Assembly (NCBI RefSeq): GCF_032884065.1
Contig: NC_088875.1
Coordinates: 48,229,235 to 48,293,234 of the forward strand
DNA: 64,000 bases
Origin: Artemia franciscana
Lineage: Eukaryota > Arthropoda > Branchiopoda > Anostraca > Artemiidae
Direction of reading: 5' to 3'
Of this stretch, positions 1 through 31,700 are shown one piece after another. A program made the translations under genes and the position numbers. The stretch's first letter is position 1; every line of letters starts with the position of its first letter. The notes under the pieces are model-generated. The model was not told the DNA's origin. It ran no database searches and worked only from the letters and a program-made list of their open reading frames with translations.

Positions 1-620
1 CAAGAAAAGGAAATTTCAGAGGCATAGGTACTACTGGGTTCATTAGGGTTCTGCTGTAGTCTGAGATGGATTAGCAGTTTTTTTTAAGCAAAGTCAGAGA
101 AAGATGAGCTGGATTTTGGGAGAATTTTTAGAGACGTTTCATAGAGAATGATATAAACTTGTTCAAAACATAGGAAAATTGTCCTTCTTAGAGAATTTTT
201 AGAGATGTTTTCTTGGAGAATTACATTTAAATTTGTTCAGAAAATTGAAAAATAGTCATTTCTAGAGAAGTTTTCTTAGACAATGATATAAACTTGTTCA
301 AAACGTAGGAAAATAGCCCTTTATCACTAAAAGTACCACGTCTCGCAGCTTGGATACCTGCAAGCCATCAGTAACTAATCCATGTACCTACAACCAACGT
401 GTCGCAAGCTGGGTACCTGCAACCGACCAGTTTTAACAGCTAAAAATAACATGATTCCTATGGGAATTTCATGGTGTGCCATCTAACCTAGCTTAACCTA
501 ACCTAGCATGCGTAGATTAGGTTAGGTTAACCTAACCTACTAATATGTAAGAAAAAGGCTGAATCCTTTAAAATGGTGCAGGTTTGCATGAAATTCCCGT
601 AAGAATCATATTGTATTTTC
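1..620 (+). repeat. Outer copy of the palindrome arm repeat
   Basis: Near-identical direct copy of 1713-2330, including the runs at 342-440 (GGTACCTGCAACC-like) and 484-540 (TTAGG-like motifs). It diverges after about 615. It continues beyond the window start, so the repeat family may extend to the left. Confidence 0.85.
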
Positions 621-3600
621 GAAATAATATTTCCTATTTTTATTTTGCGTAATCTGGTTAGAGATAAATTTAAATAATATGAAGAGAACATTTTTGAGAG
701 CTTTCAGTAGGAAAACTCAAGGGGTGACTTATTACTGGTAAATTCAAGGGGAGCACAAGGCATTTGACTTATTTTCGGGGAAAGGGTTGTTATTAGAGGT
801 AAATTTAAGGCAAAATAAGAGATATTTCTCAAAGGTTTTAATGAAAATGCCTCATTTCTTGACTGGGTGCTAGATTTCAGTCCCCCTTGGCCGAAAAAAA
901 TCTTTTAATACTTCCCAACTTAACTTTAAGCTGTAGAACGTGTTAGTCCAAAAAAATTCATGTCACCATGGCAAACCATGGATGCCACACGGCACCCTTC
1001 ATCATTCTAAAGGCATTTTTCAGATGTTTTCATGATAAAAATCATGCTTTAAATCCATTGATTTGTGTTTTCGAAAGCCATCCTAAACCTGAGACACCAT
1101 TTTGATCCATGCCACCGTGCCACACAATGACTGGCCCTCTCGTGCCCTCTAGTACCCTCTCATCATTCCTAAGACATTCTCCAGATATTTTCATGTTAAA
1201 AATCATGCTTTAAATCCACTGGTTCATTTTTTCGCAAGCCAACCCTCCGTGATATACCATGTCAATTTTCGCCGTCATGGTACACTATGGCTGGGCCGTG
1301 ATATGCCTATGATATTATCATTTCTAAGACATTCTCATACATGCTCCTAAGAAAAATCATGCTTAATAAAAATCATGGCTTCCGCTTACAGCAACTCCAG
1401 GCCAATCTCATTACCCCCTAGGTATGTTCAGTTACTATTTTAATAAAACTATATCCAATTCCGCTTCCCCTGCATCCTGATTACCCTTCTGACACGGGGC
1501 CACTCCCCCCCACAATCCCACGGTACCGATTCCACCAATTTCGCTCCAAGTTCTGCCGATTCCGAGATCGTGTATGCAGCTGTCTTCGTGGTAATCTATG
1601 GCTGACACACGGTGCCCCTCGGACAAATTGCATTTCTTTCTTATGTTTCCATTATTTTTAGGGTACACTAATAACTCTAACATTTAGAATGCTTGTTCAA
1701 AAGTCAGAGAGGCAAGAAAAGGAAATTTCAGAGGCATAGGTACTACTAGGTTCATTAGGGTTCTGCTGTAGTCTGAGATGGATTAGCAGGTTTTTTTTAA
1801 GCAAAGTCAGAGAAAGATGAGCTGGATTTTGGGAGAATTTTTAGAGATGTTTCATAGAGAATGATATAAATTTGTTCAAAACTTAGGAAAATTGTCCTTC
1901 TTAGAGAATTTTTAGAGATGTTTTCTTGGAGAATTATATTTAAATTTGTTCAAAACATTGAACAATAGTCTTTTTTAGAGATGTTTTCTTATACAATGAT
2001 ATAAACTTGTTCAAAACGTAGGAAAATAGCCCTTTACCACTAAAAGTACCACGTCTCGCAGCTTGGATACTTGCAAGCGATCAGTAACTAACCCATGTAC
2101 CTAAAACCAACGTGTCGCACCCTGGGTACCTGCAACCGACCAGTTTTAACAGCTAAAAATAACACGATTCCTATGGGAATTTCAAGGTGTGCCATCTAAC
2201 CTAGCTTAACCTAACCTAGCATGCGTAGATTAGATTAGGCTAACCTAACCTACTAATATGTAAGAAAAAGGTTGAATCCTTTAAAATGGTGCAGGTTTGC
2301 ATGAAATTCCCGTAAGAATCATATTGTTTTTCTAGTTCTTAAAACTGGTCGGTTGCAGGTACCCTGGGTGCGACACGTTGGTTGTAGGTACCTGGGTTAA
2401 TTATAGGTGGGTTGCAGGTACCCGCATTGTGGGAGGTGGTACTTTTAGTGTTCAAGGACTATTTTCCTATATTTTGAAAAAAGTTTCTATTATTCTCTAA
2501 GAAAGCGTCTCCAAAAACCCTGTAAAACAGACAGGTTTCTTAAAATGGGCTATTTTCCAATGTTTTGTACAAGTTTGTATAATTTTCTAAGAAAACATCT
2601 CTAGAAATTCTCTAAGAAGAACTATTTTCCTCATTTTTGAACAAGTTTATATTGTTCTCTATGAAAATTTCTCTGAAAATTCTCTAAGAAGAACTATTTT
2701 CCTTTGATTTGAACAAGTGTGTGTCTTTTTCTAAGAAAATATCTCAAGACATTCTCTAAGAAAGACTTTATTTCTATGTTTTGAACAAGTTTATATCATT
2801 CTCTAAGAAAATATCTTATAAAAGTTTTCCCCAGATCCATCTCATCTCTCTCTGACTTTGGTAAAAAAAAAACAAAAAAAAACCTGTTAACCCGTTTCAG
2901 TCTCTAGTAGACCCCCTATGAGCCCGGTAGTAGTTCCTATGTCTCTGAAATTTCCTTTTTTGTCTCTCTGAATTTTAAATAGACCTTTTAAACGTTGAAG
3001 TTGTTAGCGGACCCTAAAAATAATGCAAACATAAAAAAGAAGTGCAATAAAATATTTTTTTATTGAAATAATGGCATGTGGAATATCATCATAAAATGAA
3101 TGCTTTGAATCCACATCATAAAATGTTTTCACTTGAAATGTCACACATTCCATTTTGGGGTCACACACAACGTGTGGTAACGCTTGGGGCGCCGTTTATC
3201 AGCCATACATTACTACGAAGGCAGCTGCACAAGAAATGTTTAAATCGGCAGAACTTGGAGCAGATTTGGTGGAATTTGAACTGTGGAATTGGAGGGGGCA
3301 GAAGTGGTGGGAGTGACGGAACCAGAATCAGTGGAACTGGGACTCGGACTGGAAGCGATGGAGCTTGGGATGGAATTGGGGGCATGGAAACCGCGGAATC
3401 AGGGAGTAAGCATTAACAGAGACGGAACTGAAGGAACCAGAATAGGTGGAAGTGGGAATGGGACGGGAACCGGATCGTAGTCAGCAGAATTGGAACTGGA
3501 ATTGGTGTAAGGGGGCCAAAAGCGGGGGAAGTGGAATTGGAACTGGAATCGCTGTAACTGCGATGCAGGAGAAGCGATAGTTTTATTTTAGAAAAAAAAA

Positions 3601-4215
3601 CTGAAAATACCTAGGGGGTTTTGAGATTGACTTGTAAAATCAAACAGCAAGTGGATTCTAAGTAAGATTTTTATCAAGAGAGTGTCTGAGAATGTCCTAG
3701 GAATGGTAATTAGTATCATAGGAATGTCACAGGCCAGCCATAGTGTGCCACGGGGGCGTGAAATGACACAGTTTATCACGCAGGGTTGACTTGTGAAAAC
3801 ATGAACTAAGGGATTTCAAGCATGATGACAATATTGGATAATGTCTTAGGAATGATGAGGGGGTGCCAGAGGGCCAGTCAGAGTGTGGCACGGTTGTGTG
3901 AATTGACATGGTATATCACGTTTAGGATGCCTTATGAAAACACGAACGAATGGATTTAATGCATGATTCTTAATAAGTAAATATCTGGAAAATGCCTTAG
4001 TAATTATCATGGGTGCCAGTAATTATCATCATAAAACCTCTCAGAAATAACCGAATGTAAAAATATGTCTTTTTTCTTGTAGTTACGTCTAATAGAATAG
4101 GACTAACGATGGATTTTCATTAAGAACTCTCTGAAATATATCTTAATATGACTCAAATTCACCTCTAGCACCTCCCCTTCCTTGGGATTTGTTTTAAATG
4201 CCTCCCATTTTTCTT
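620..4215. repeat. Large imperfect inverted repeat (about 1.6-kb left arm, 2-kb right arm)
   Basis: Blocks occur in mirror order around a centre near 2244. 1705-2240 pairs with 2250-2990, 1630-1690 with 3005-3040, the GGAAC/GGAAT-rich 3280-3570 with 1440-1570, and 960-1400 (itself a tandem array of 100-130 bp units ending in atcatgctttaaatcca) with 3640-4020. 690-860 pairs with 4100-4215. No transposase frame is seen, so it could be a foldback element or inverted satellite units. Open frames here are by-products of the repeats. Confidence 0.75.
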
Positions 4216-4850
4216 TAATTCACGCTTGTTTTTTTTATGTTTTATCCTATATCAAGTTTTTTAACATTCTGTTTTTTCATTTGCTTAGTTTTAATTGCTT
4301 TTTTTGTGATCTCATAATTTTACAATATTTTTCTTATTAATAAACTTGCAAGTCAAAAAAACCTTAAGTCTTTAGATTTCTTGTTCCAGGATGAATCTTC
4401 AATACGTAATAATTTACGCAATGAAATATCTAAAGCCAATGCTGTGTAACATCTCACAGATTCAATTGCTAACTTAACCTGTGTATGTCACGGTAGAAAT
4501 TAATAACACTGTAACAGGCAGGTGTGCTTATTAATTTAAAAAATCAAAAGCGTTGGTTTGCTTTTGTTCTTTCGTGTGGAAAGGCTTGGAAACATGCTAT
4601 CCATTTAATCATGCTATAAAAGCGGAACAGGGAGTTTTCCATGCATGGACTTGGTTATCACGTAGAAATTTTTTGTCGAATCAAAGAATTAGAAATAGTT
4701 CCATATTCCAGCTGTCTAGCGCTCCATTCCGTTGAGGTAAAATCTCTGTCGAATCTTTATGCGGAAAAAATCTTAAGATTATAAAGGTTCCCTGAGAAAA
4801 AAAACGCATTGAAAGAAAGTGAAATCTATCAAAGTATTATGTAACACTCA
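4216..4850. other. AT-rich intergenic stretch
   Basis: No recognisable gene, repeat or RNA seen. Confidence 0.4.
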
Positions 4851-4984
4851 CATGTGCATTATCATTGTGTAACACCCCACGTGTGCGCCCTCCTGAGTTC
4901 CGAGCGAGGATTCCCCACGAGCTCCCTGAAGAAACAAGTCATGCGAGATTGCGTCATCCTTAACATTAGTCAACTTTCCCTTAT

Positions 4985-5445
4985 TACGTAATAACCACAG
5001 AAATCTTGAAAAATGTCTTGAGAAAAATATCTTAAGAAACGTCTTGAAAAACGTCTTGAAGAAATAAGTTAAAAACATCTTGAGATGTTTTGGAACGTCT
5101 TGGAAATTTTCTTCAAGAAAATGTCTTAATAAACTCTTGAAACGTCATGAAAAACGCCTTGAAAAAAATGTCTTAGAAACGTTTTGAAATTTCTTGAAGC
5201 GTCTTGAAAACGTTATGAAGAAAAATATCTTAAGAAACGTCCTGAAATGTTTTGAAATGTCTTGAAAAATCTCTTGAAGAAAAAATCTTAAAAACGTCTT
5301 GAAATGTCCTGAAAAGTCTTGAAAAACGTATTGTAGAAAAATGTCTTCAAAAACGTCTTGAAATGTCTTGAAACGTCTTGAATAAAGATGTGCTAAAATT
5401 CTTCTTGAAATGTCTTAAAAACGTAACAGCCAAAGAAATCATGAT
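4985..5445. repeat. Degenerate minisatellite (ACGTCTTGAAA units)
   Basis: About 450 bp of irregular repeats built on aCGTCTTGAAa and aTGTCTTGAAg words of 11-23 bp, with flanks at 4845-4900 and 5530-5650 sharing GTAACAC.CACGTGTG- and CAGGTGTG-like motifs. Non-coding. Confidence 0.65.
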
Positions 5446-6011
5446 GTCGTGGGGGCCCTGAAGGTTTTTTTCCTGGCCCTCATAGATTTTTAAGTAATTA
5501 ACGTAAGAGACACCTACATCTCTTAGAAAACATCCCCTATTATGTAACAGACACCTACGTCTTGAAGTAAACAAACCCTATTATGTAATACACAGGTGTG
5601 CTCTACCGTTATAGGTGCACTATAGTATTGCGTCAGACCCAGGTGTGTGTAATAACATTTTGAGGGGCTAGTAGTTCCAATAGTATACTCCCCTATGGGA
5701 CCATTTAAAATTATTGAGGGGATGCTACTGTCTACCACTTGTGGCATGTCTAAAATAAAGAAATAGCGCTATCACTGAGCTCTTCAGCAACTAAATAAGC
5801 CATTGGAGGGAGGAGGATTTCCGCTGTTTATATGCTGAAAGTATAGGAGACATCAAAGCAAAAACATATTTGTCCCTGATCCATCTTAGATCTGTTCATC
5901 CCTGAAAACCATGACTTTATAAGATTTTTCTTTTGATTGTTTCAAAATTGTGAAGTGTTTGGACAATATCACATTTTCGTAAGTATCACCATCTTAAACC
6001 GTGAAAATAAA

Positions 6012-6521
6012 TAAGCTAAACTAATTCGTACTTATCGGTTATATAATAAACACTATGAAGTTTCGACACAAGAAACTGGTCAAGCAACTTCTTTATTCTG
6101 TCGATCATTTGGATGGCAAAGATCAGATGGGATAGTAACCGGTTAGTTTGCTTTGACTAGTGATAGAAAATACTGTCTCACCATGGATGTTCAAATTAAG
6201 ATTTGGGATTTGCCAGGGACCGAAGAACAAGCAATTATATTTCTCCAGGATAAGGGGTCATCAATCCCGCCATCATTTACGGTCATACTTAGTAGAGTAC
6301 ATGTGGCGGGCGGCAGTAAAGGCAGAAGGAAGACCTCCTTTTAACGCGATTCTTGACGACATTTCTGCGTTCTGGGTACATAATTCTAAGTCATAATTTC
6401 ATAATTTTCTTAATAAAGTATTATATTTTCATCATATTTTGTTTTATTTCATTAGCTTTATCGAAAGTTCACTTTTCGAGTGTTTATTATATAAACGATG
6501 AGTACGAATTAATTCGCTAAT
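6012..6521. mobile_element. Internally deleted Merlin (IS1595/ISXO2-like) DNA transposon
   Basis: Terminal inverted repeats of about 41 bp (6014-6054 and 6479-6520; shared core TATATAATAAACACT next to AATTCGTACT) bound a 0.5-kb element. Inside, 6183-6260 (+) encodes MDVQIKIWDLPGTEEQ plus AIIFLQDKG, like the N-terminal start of ISXO2-type transposases, and 6286-6396 in another frame encodes SYLVEYMWRAA and PFNAILDDIS, like their C-terminal end. The zinc-binding and DDE core between them is missing, so the element is non-autonomous. A target-site duplication is not clear by eye. Confidence 0.7.
6183..6396 (+). pseudogene. Remnant ISXO2/Merlin transposase (N- and C-terminal scraps)
   Basis: Two short pieces in different frames meet near 6265-6285. 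The first resembles the transposase N-terminus and the second its C-terminus, leaving about 70 codons of a protein usually near 300. It cannot be active. Confidence 0.65.
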
Positions 6522-7035
6522 TTGGGCAATATTTTTGCCCTCAAAATTTCATACATTAATAGTTTGTTAACCCCAGAGACAATTAGGCCTTCAAAAGAAA
6601 GCTACGCCTTCTTAAGGCTTTTTATACCAAAAGTATTTAGCCTATTCTTGCGTATTTTTAACCCCATTTCCGTTTCTTTAAAATTTTCGCCGGCTACTAC
6701 CAAAAACTGCATAATTATACCCGGAAATATTTTTCATTGAAAATTAAGTTTCCATTTCTTCAGTTTTTTAGATATATGTGGTTGTGTAAGTTTCCATTCA
6801 GCCAATTCAAACAGAAAGATTTCATTTTCAGTGCCCTTGGAATTTTAACAGCCAAACTTTTCAGCAATTAAATATAACATTTTATAGATACCCATTGTTT
6901 ATTTTTATTTTTTTTTAGATGAACAGCATTGTCAGCATGCCAAAGAAGGTTATGAAATACAACCTAAAAAATTACTGCTAACTTGATAATAAATTTTTAC
7001 TTTTTTACGTTTTAAACCATGGAAATTAGAATAAA
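6522..7035. other. AT-rich stretch, no gene seen
   Basis: Contains CGCC...CTACTACCAAA at about 6687-6707, which resembles the arms of the inverted repeat at 24.05-24.54 kb. Otherwise nothing recognisable. Confidence 0.35.
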
Positions 7036-7039
7036 AGGA

Positions 7040-7325
7040 ATAAGAATACAATATTGGACTTTACAGTCCCTAGCGGTGGTGCTGATCTTTGTGTCATGAT
7101 CCCTCAACCAGGGAGTGTAATGGGAGGCTGGGGGAGAGCCATCCTATGCTTTGCACACCCTTCCTCCGGGTACCCATTTAGAACTGGGTTGACTCTGGCT
7201 AAGCTTACAGAGTCATGCCACTTACCCCCGTTTCTAAACCGAATAACCAGCAGAAACCAGGACACGAGCCCCCGTCTTCACGGACAATGGATTTCAAGTC
7301 TATTGCGCTAACTACTCAGCTAGGA
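7040..7325 (-). mobile_element. tRNA-derived SINE, near full length
   Basis: Read on the minus strand it starts with a tRNA-like head. An A-box match TAGCTGAGTAG and GTTAGCGC lie near 7322-7302, and a B-box-like GGGCTCGTGTCC near 7268. A conserved body with AGAGTCAACCCAGTTCTAAA and TGGGTACCC follows, then a tail with GGGACTGTAAAGTCCA. Homologous body and tail sequences occur at 13108-13220 and 63370-63590. The reading frame across it is not a gene. Confidence 0.75.
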
Positions 7326-7329
7326 CAGA

Positions 7330-8305
7330 ATTAGAACAGTTTAGAATAGTTGGCAAATAAATAACAAAAACAACTCCCAACTTTAGTAACTTATAAAACT
7401 TATGCCAAAATACAGCCTAATGGGATGAATTTGTATGCGGAACTAATTTTTTATTAGTATAACTGTACTAATACTATGATTCTATATAATACTATAATAC
7501 TTTATAATAATACTAATAATAATACTATATAATACTATAATACTAATACGATAACAATCTTATAATTGTTTATGTCTAACTGAAATTGCTACATAGGAAG
7601 AGGATAGTTAAAGTCAAATCACATCCATTTCTATCGCAGAAAATTTCATAAGAGATATGTTCTTGTTTCAAGCAAGAAAATTATATTGTTTGTAAAAATA
7701 ATTAAATTACAAATAAACTGTTAAATATATTGTCTGTATTCCATTTGTCTTTGTATAGAATGATAATAAGATTATTAATTGATCTTTGAAGTTTTGCGTA
7801 TTTAAATGTAGCAATGTTTGGTTCATGCTTTTTTTCTCTAAATATTATATCATTGGTCTGAGATGATGTTTTTTTTATATTCTAATGTCATTGGTAATTA
7901 GTTAATCAATTGGTAGTTGATCATGAATTGATAATTGATTATTGATTATAGGATCGTCAAGTTCTTATATATTTAAGTGTTGTTCTATGTTGGTTTATCC
8001 TTTATCCTTTTTTCAAAAAAGAAAGAAAGAAAAAGATAATTCTAAGAAAAATCCTTTGAAAACATTGAGTAGCCATAAAATGGCGATCCATTCCTTCTCA
8101 CACCAGACGAGAAAAATAGCTGAAAAATACCAAGTTCATTCATTTTCCTGCTTGATTGAAAGCTGCCAATGAGGTTGAATTGAGGTTACCTGGAAACTGA
8201 GGTTGCCAAACGATATTAGTATGCCAAAGTAACTAGCTCGCTTTCAGAACCTCTTCAATTAACAATTTATTGTATTATCATGTATTATGTGATATTTATT
8301 CACAG
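7330..8305. other. AT-rich sequence before the first visible DOMON exon
   Basis: Low-complexity AT runs (7440-7560) and short simple repeats. No convincing signal-peptide exon found. Confidence 0.4.
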
Positions 8306-27715
<19,410 letters not shown>

Positions 27716-27746
27716 TTTTTGGTAGTTTTGCTTGTATTTATCGTTT

Positions 27747-27752
27747 AATAAA
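27747..27752 (+). promoter_or_regulatory. Polyadenylation signal of the DOMON gene
   Basis: A canonical AATAAA lies 32 bp after the stop codon of the DOMON gene. The same bases plus the preceding ttt read ATTAAA on the other strand (27744-27749), so the site could serve the convergent cdc6 too, though that would mean a cdc6 3'UTR of about 860 nt. Confidence 0.6.
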
Positions 27753-28606
27753 TATTACGTCGTTTTTACTGAGTTTTCAGCATTAACTCTTTTTGGATGA
27801 GGTGAGGTGTCATCACTGGCAAACAGAGACGTTACTAATATAAGATTAGTGACTCCAATTTCTTCGTTCTTTTTCCTCTGAGTCTTCAATTTCATTTAGA
27901 GTTAATAAAAGTGTGAAGGAGGGCCCCCTCCACTACACCCCCAACCACAATAAAACAGCGCTTCATGAATAAGGGCCCAGTTGAGTGTGTTGGCTTTAAA
28001 ATAAAGTACGATTTTTTCCAAATATGAGAGGCTGCATCCGCCATGAAACAATAGCTCTTCATGATGAAGTCCATCTTTTTATAACAGCGAACTTTCGGTG
28101 GCTTTAAAAATCCCTTCCATCTTACAGGAAGTCACTGATATCCCCTTAACTGTTGACACGCATTTAGCGATACTTCAAGCATGTTACTGCATAATCAGTC
28201 TAGAAAAACATTTCATTTTGTATTGACTGCAAATATGTTTAGGGACTATTGGACCGTCGTGCTTTAAGTTCAAATTTACGTGCGATCAACCCTCTCTCGA
28301 TGCTCTATGATCACTCATTTGAAGCAGTCACCCTTGATTAATATTCACTTGAATAATATTTGAACATTAGCATATTATAGAATGGCTATTATTAATTATC
28401 ATTATTATCAGAAAAAAACTATATTTGAAAAAATTACTAGAATAAATAGTATTCTATTGAAAATTCGAGAATCAATACAATTACGAGTCGTAAGAAATGC
28501 ACTACAGATAAAAATCTAGTTACCCGCATGTCAAAAAAGAGAAAAAATCAAATAAGGCACTGGCAGTTCAAAGAAGGAAAAATATCTTTAAAAAATAAAA
28601 AAAAAA
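27753..28606. other. Intergenic region between convergent gene ends
   Basis: The 3' ends of the DOMON and cdc6 coding regions are 891 bp apart. No other gene seen; 28380-28450 is A/T-rich. Confidence 0.5.
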
Positions 28607-28705
28607 TCACAGTTTCAAAGTTCTTGCTTCATCCATAATTGAGGCAACCAATGTCTTATCTTGCAGCACGGACGATATTTCTTGCTCGTCCACACGCAGA
28701 CTTAC
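28607..28705 (-). CDS. cdc6: cdc6 exon 8: C-terminus and stop
   Basis: The acceptor follows a T tract of about 21 nt and reads gcag/GTAAGT. It encodes [19 protein letters not shown] through RTLKL and a TGA. The pattern V-x-L-x-V-(D/E)-E-x-E-I-x-x-x-L-x-D-K matches the CDC6 C-terminus. The exon itself starts with a donor-like GTAAGT. Confidence 0.88.
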   Translation of the reverse strand, partial: VSLRVDEQEISSVLQDKTLVASIMDEARTLKL

Positions 28706-31700
28706 CTGCAAAAAAAAAAAAAAAAAAAAATCAGTGCTTATTTCCATTGCTGTCAATAATACAAATTATTTTTTAAAAATGCGCTGATTAAAAAGTTAAA
28801 TTCCGTGGTAAAAAAAAGAAAATTGAAAAAAGGAAGTTAATTTCATTGTTGTTTGAGAGTAAGGACCTTTGTTCTTGGTATATAGTTTTTAGGAATGTCA
28901 TCTTCCCCCTATTTCAAACGAGATACAAGACTTCCAAGATTTTTAACTATTTTTCCTAATACATATACAGCTGGTTTTATTTAATTCAACAATTTTTGTA
29001 CTTTTTTCGTACTCAGCCCCTTTAAACAAAGCTCTACTTGGGCCCCTGTTTCAAACCTCTACTTAACACTGTCCTTTATTTTAATTAAATAAAAAAAACA
29101 AGTTTTTTTTAACTGTAAGTAAGGAGCGAAATTAAAACTTAAAACGAATAGAAATTATTCCGCATATGAAAGGGGTTGTCCCCTCCTCAACGTCCCGCTC
29201 TTTACGCTAAAGTTTTTTATTGTTTTATAAAGTAGAACAGTGTCAGAGAGTCAAACTTTAGCGCAAAGAGCGGGACGTTGAGGAGCAGACAACCCCTTTC
29301 ATATGCGAAATAATTTCTATTCCTTTTAAGTTTAATGTCGCTCTTGCTTGCAGTGAAAAAAGTTTTTTTTTTGTTTAATTACTGTACGTTTTTTAATTAA
29401 TGCATGTTTTGATTTTGGCTCACCGTAGATGAATAACTAAAACGAAATTTGCATATTAATTTTTTGTTAATACCTCACTCTTTACACTAAAGCTTAAATT
29501 TTGTCCCAATTCTTTAAGAATGACCCCAGGACCACAAAGCCCGTAGAATAAATTGAAATTACTAAAACTACTTTAGCGTAAAGTGCAAGGTATTTAGGAG
29601 GAGATGAATCCCTCATATGCGTGATAATTTTTGTTCATTTCAAGTTTTAATGCTGTTCCTTACTTTTAGTTGAAAAAACTTTTCCATATTTATTTTTTCA
29701 TTTTTTAAATAGTTCTAGAAAATCCTGCGCCCCCTTCATAGAATTTCTCTCCCCCCATGAAAAATTCCTCTAAGGAAAGATCCTTCCACGTAGCTCCCTC
29801 CCCTCCCCCCAACTAAAAAATCCCCCTGAAAACGTCTGTACACTTCCCAATAACCATTACTGTATGTAAACACTGGTCAAAGTTTGTAACTTGCAGCCCC
29901 TCCCACGGGGACTGTGGGAAAGTAAGTCGTCCCCAAAGACATAGTTATTATATGTTTCGACAATGCTGAACAAAATGGCTATCCCAAATTTTGATCCGTT
30001 GACTTCGGGAAAAAATAAGTGTGGGAGGGGGCCTAGTAACCCTCCAATCTTTTGGTCACTGAAAAAGGGCACTAGAACTTTTAACTTCCGTCATAGTGAG
30101 CCCTCTCGCGACATTTTAGGACCACTGGGTCGATACGATCACCCCTAGAAAAAAAACAACCAAAAGAACACGCATCCGTTATCGGTCTTCTGGGAAAAAA
30201 ACACAAAGTTCCACATTTTTGTAGATAGGAGCTTGAAACTTCTACAGTGGATTCTCATACGCTGAATGCAGTAGTGTGATTTTCATTAAGATTCTATGAT
30301 TTTTAAGGGGCGTTTCCCCCTATTTTCCAAAATACGGCAAATTTCCGCAGGCTTGTATCTTTTGATGGGTAAGACTAAATTTGATGAAACTTATATATTT
30401 AAAATAAATATAAAAATCTGATTCTTTTCATTTATCTATTAGTATCAAAATTCCGTTTTTTAGACTTTCGTTTACTATATTTCGTTTTTCAAACACGAAC
30501 TGTTTGAAAAATAGGTTAGTACTGTTCAAATATTCATAAGCAATAAACATACAGGAGGAGAGAGAGAGGGAGGAAGGGAGAGAGTGCAAGAGGGAGAGAG
30601 AAAGAGGAAAATAGAATACATATGGGGGAGAGAAAGAGAGAGACTTACATTAGACATTCTGACCTCTGACTTATTCTTTTTCACATTTAAAAAAACCTCG
30701 TGACTCCAACAAAAGGAAGAAAAAGAAGAAAAATCCGACTCACATATCGCCTGTATACAAGAATATATTCTCCTTTTCTTCTTCTTTATTTTGTTTAGAT
30801 TTCTTCTTTCTTTTTTTCTTCTTTTTTTTTAAACTGTCATAGTTGTATGCGGTTCTCATTCTTCAAGTCATTCTTAAAGTCTTTAGCTTGATTTTGCAAT
30901 TTATCGTTGGACTTTAATCATCTTTATTATATTTTTTAAATAGTTTCGATAGCATTTTCCTTGTAAATGAGCAGATTTTATCTTTCAAAATGCAGAGTGG
31001 AATGTTAAGGATAGGTTTCAATTGCATAACCAATAAACATACAGGAAAATAGAGTACAAGAGGAAGAAAGAAACAGAGAGAGACTTACTTTAGACATTCT
31101 GACCTCTGACTTATTCTTTTTCACATTTAAAAAACCTCGTGACTCCAACAGCTCACATAAACTCCAAAATTCAGATTGGTCTACAGGAGTTATATTTCTT
31201 CGCTTACATATTTGACCATAAACTCCGTGCATCTAAATTAGGAAATCAATCTGTATTCATACAAATATAATCTCTTTCAAAACTATACAACAAACTATTA
31301 AAATAACAGAGGATATTAAACAAAAGTGCTTGCAATGTGAAATATTAAGGTAAAATTCTAGATGAGATTTTTTTTTCAATTTTAGAAAGCAGTTGTGTTA
31401 GGGGGGCGGAACTTTCAGGAACTGATTCAGAACCTTAGCAGTCCCCCGGGATGGTTTTCTGAAGTACCTCCCTACCCCCTTTCCCCCATTAAAGGGCACT
31501 GACCTTTGACAATCTTTGTGTTATAAAAGGGGAACTTTGAGAAATAGATCTACTGTCTAAATGAATAACTATGATAGTATTTTGGGTCTCATACCTTTAC
31601 TTAATCCTGACTTATAAGGTGTTAAAGATCTGTAAATCTATTTCTTATATTTACGGGAAATGCCTTAATATGGCTTAAAATCTTGCTAAAATATTAAGAA

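Noticed and set aside
3078-3480. Gly/Glu-rich open frames in the palindrome
   Set aside because: Produced by GGAACTGG-type repeats, and overlapping frames on both strands are equally open.
7942-8172. Candidate signal-peptide exon just before DOMON exon 8306-8548
   Set aside because: The hydrophobic stretch is weak and is followed by a Lys-rich, low-complexity segment. No donor joins the frame of the next exon convincingly.
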